Shown here piece after piece: positions 62,461 to 64,000 of a DNA stretch of 64,000 bases. A program made the translations under genes and the position numbers. A model generated the notes under the pieces. The model ran no database searches, was not told where the DNA came from, and saw only the letters and a program-made list of their open reading frames with translations. The stretch is taken from assembly GCF_000319305.2 (NCBI RefSeq), contig NZ_AMWJ02000001.1, positions 2,457,001-2,521,000 on the forward strand. Reading direction: 5' to 3'. Positions within the stretch are counted from its first letter, which is position 1, and the number at the start of each line of letters is the position of its first letter. The DNA comes from Pseudomonas bharatica CSV86. Its GTDB lineage: Bacteria; Pseudomonadota; Gammaproteobacteria; Pseudomonadales; Pseudomonadaceae.

Positions 62461-62468
62461 AGTTTTTC
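62461..62468. repeat. Target site duplication AGTTTTTC, right copy
   Basis: Exact repeat of 59080-59087, directly after the right terminal repeat of the second ISL3 element. Confidence 0.95.
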
Positions 62469-63206
62469 GTTGAGGAAGTTCAGGCGGATCAGCGGCTTGC
62501 CCAGCCGGAAGGCGATCCAGGTGGCGATCAGCACGTAGATGTATACGGCGAAGACCATGGCCCTGGGAATCTCCACCCCGGCCACCGTCAGTGGGGCCGA
62601 CAGCCCCCAGAGAATCGCGGTGAAGGCCACCAGCGACACCAGCGCACTGACTGCGCCAAGGCACAGGGTCACGGAGCCGGTGACGAAGGCATTCACGTCC
62701 AGTTCGATACGCTGGTCCGGGTTGTCGACCGGGTTTTCCAGGAACTGTCCGCGGTAATAGGCATCGTCGGCCATCCAATCGCTGGTCAAGCGTTCGGTCA
62801 GCCAGGTGCGCCAGCGGATGCTGAAGGCCTGGGTCACGTAGTAGGTGAACAGGGCGCGCAGTACATGGATGGTCGCCAGCACCGCAAACACCCCGAGCAG
62901 GTACCAGAACGCCGCCTGGTCCAGGCCCTGGAGGGCACTGTAGAAACCGTTGTACCAGAAGGAAAACAGCACATTCAGGCGAACCGCGAACAGGGTCAGC
63001 AACAGCAGCAGGGCAAACGCGAGCAACGGTCGCCAACTGTGCTTCGGGCTCAGCCAGGGGCCGGCGATCTGCCAGAACTGCTGGCCCCAGCGGGTAAAGC
63101 GCACGGCCAGCCGCGCGCAGATGGCCAGGCTGAGCAGGGTGATCAGGGAGGTGAGGGCGAGCCAGCGCAGGCTCTCTTGCAGGGCTTGATGCCAGTCCAT
63201 ATCCAT
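62461..63206 (-). pseudogene. ABC transporter (SbmA/YddA-like), N-terminal part cut off by IS
   Basis: The 5' part of the split gene, from ATG 63206 (MDMDWHQALQESL) to the insertion. It encodes the SbmA_BacA-like membrane domain with helices such as WLALTSLITLLSLAICARLAV, RPLLAFALLLLLTLFAVRLNVLFSFWYNGFYSAL and AVLATIHVLRALFTYYV, and the segment RWRTWLTERLTSDWMADDAYYRGQF. Translation would run into IS sequence and stop soon after LGKRIKWLILPL. The ATPase half is at 58032-59087. The 62461-62468 bases are the right target duplication. Confidence 0.9.
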
Positions 63207-63377
63207 GGGCGGATTTCCGGGCGAGAAATGAGGTGAGCGTAGATGAGGAATGCGGCCGTCTGGGTGAAGGAATCTTTAATGGTTTTTTCCGGCGGCTTTG
63301 TGGTTTGCCGGCGCGCCTCGACGTTGCATGATATGTAGTGTTATAACGTAACGTTTTCGCCGAGGCCCGACCTGCAT

Positions 63378-64000
63378 CATGAGCCGAATCCTGATCCGCA
63401 ATGCCAACGTCGTGAACGAAGGCAGCACATTCTGCGCCGACATCCTGGTCGCCCATGGCCGTATCGAAAGGATCGCCGGAATCATCGACCAGCAGTGCGC
63501 CGCAGTGGAAATCGATGCCCGGGGCCAATGGCTGTTGCCCGGGATGATCGATGACCAGGTGCATTTCCGTGAACCCGGCGCGCCGCACAAGGGCAGTATT
63601 CACAGCGAGTCGCGGGCGGCGGTGGCCGGGGGCATCACCAGCTTCATGGATATGCCCAATACCCATCCGGCGACGTTGTCCCTGGACGCCCTGGCGGACA
63701 AGAAACGGCGTGCGGCGCGCAGTTCGGTGGCCAATTTTGCCTTCCACTTCGGCGTCAGCAAGGACAACCTCGATGTGGTCGCCGCCCTCGATCCGCGCGA
63801 GGTGGCCGGGGTCAAGGTGTTCATGGGGGCGTCCACCGGCGACATGCTGGTGGATGATCCGAACGTGCTCGAGCGTCTATTCGGCTGCGTACCCACCATT
63901 CTCCTGGCCCATTGCGAACACACCCCATCGATTCTTGCCAACGAGGCCAGGTTGCGCGAATTGCACGGCGAAGCCATCGGCCCACAGTTTCACCCGGTGA
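63378..64000 (+). CDS. Dihydroorotase-like amidohydrolase (partial)
   Basis: The first 207 codons of a class I dihydroorotase/allantoinase-type amidohydrolase; the gene leaves the right edge. It shows GQWLLPGMIDDQVHFREPG with metal-ligand histidine, GGITSFMDMPNTHPAT and GVKVFMGASTGDMLVDD with the lysine that is normally carboxylated, and LLAHCEHTP. It opens the pyrimidine ring of dihydroorotate or a related cyclic amide. The ATG at 63378 lies 171 bases from the divergent ABC transporter gene. Biosynthetic versus catabolic role cannot be decided from this part. Confidence 0.87.

Noticed and set aside
53957..62468. Composite transposon made of the two ISL3 elements
   Set aside because: Each element has its own 8-bp target duplication, so they inserted separately.
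1..64000. CRISPR arrays, tRNA or rRNA genes, prophage genes
   Set aside because: No regularly spaced repeats, tRNA-like cloverleaf or rRNA segment was recognised; the only repeats are REP units and IS ends, and the only phage link is the N4-receptor-like nfr set.

Overview
The window is high-GC chromosomal DNA from a Pseudomonas, most likely of the P. fluorescens/P. putida assemblage. The basis is the content: paa phenylacetate genes, exa/ped quinoprotein ethanol oxidation genes, an AgmR/ErbR-type regulator, a BdlA-like receptor, and many GCTGGCAAGCCAGC-type REP hairpins between genes. I recognise no tRNA, rRNA or CRISPR array.

Layout. (1) 1-3975: edge of a phenylacetate cluster, with paaF-paaG-paaH leftward and paaY-paaX rightward. 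(2) 3988-12508: wecB-nfrB-nfrA-DUF4434, whose ORFs overlap by one to four bases, followed by a membrane diguanylate cyclase; this resembles the E. coli phage N4 receptor glycan pathway. (3) 12643-15615: ilvA-type threonine dehydratase behind a complete transcription attenuator, then an iron alcohol dehydrogenase. (4) 15796-19518: LacI regulator, BdlA-like receptor, MFS transporter. (5) 19580-25492: haem-dependent amine N-demethylase operon, an aminoaldehyde dehydrogenase, an FCD regulator and a stand-alone Cache protein; a 17-base motif is shared by the two leftward promoters. (6) 25523-29384: BvgS/BvgA-like phosphorelay. (7) 29670-33018: small metalloprotease-like protein, LysE exporter, TetR/SDR/isomerase set. 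(8) 33079-34594: DAHP synthase behind two related aromatic-rich leader peptides. (9) 34681-41962: ethanol oxidation block with AgmR-like regulator, CXXCW protein, a second response regulator, pentapeptide protein, exaA, exaB, SoxYZ-like carrier and zinc hydrolase. (10) 42143-53663: LysR/nitrilase, EmrAB-type pump, metallo-hydrolase, DosC-like haem cyclase, porin, PAP2 phosphatase, histidine phosphatase and an acyl-reductase-like SDR. (11) 53957-62468: two ISL3-family elements with exact ends and 8-bp target duplications, each carrying metal-related passengers; the second splits an SbmA/YddA-like ABC transporter gene. (12) 63378-64000: start of a dihydroorotase-like gene.

Five otherwise normal genes (nfrA, MFS, lysE-like, quinoprotein zinc hydrolase, emrA-like) are each broken by what looks like one missing base in a G or C run. 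This points to sequence error rather than decay, and they are annotated as frameshifted with the restored span.

The points that most deserve follow-up are the tandem duplicated leader peptides before DAHP synthase, the ilvA attenuator, the N4-receptor-like glycan cluster with its own cyclase, the demethylase regulon motif, and the mosaic ISL3 pair.
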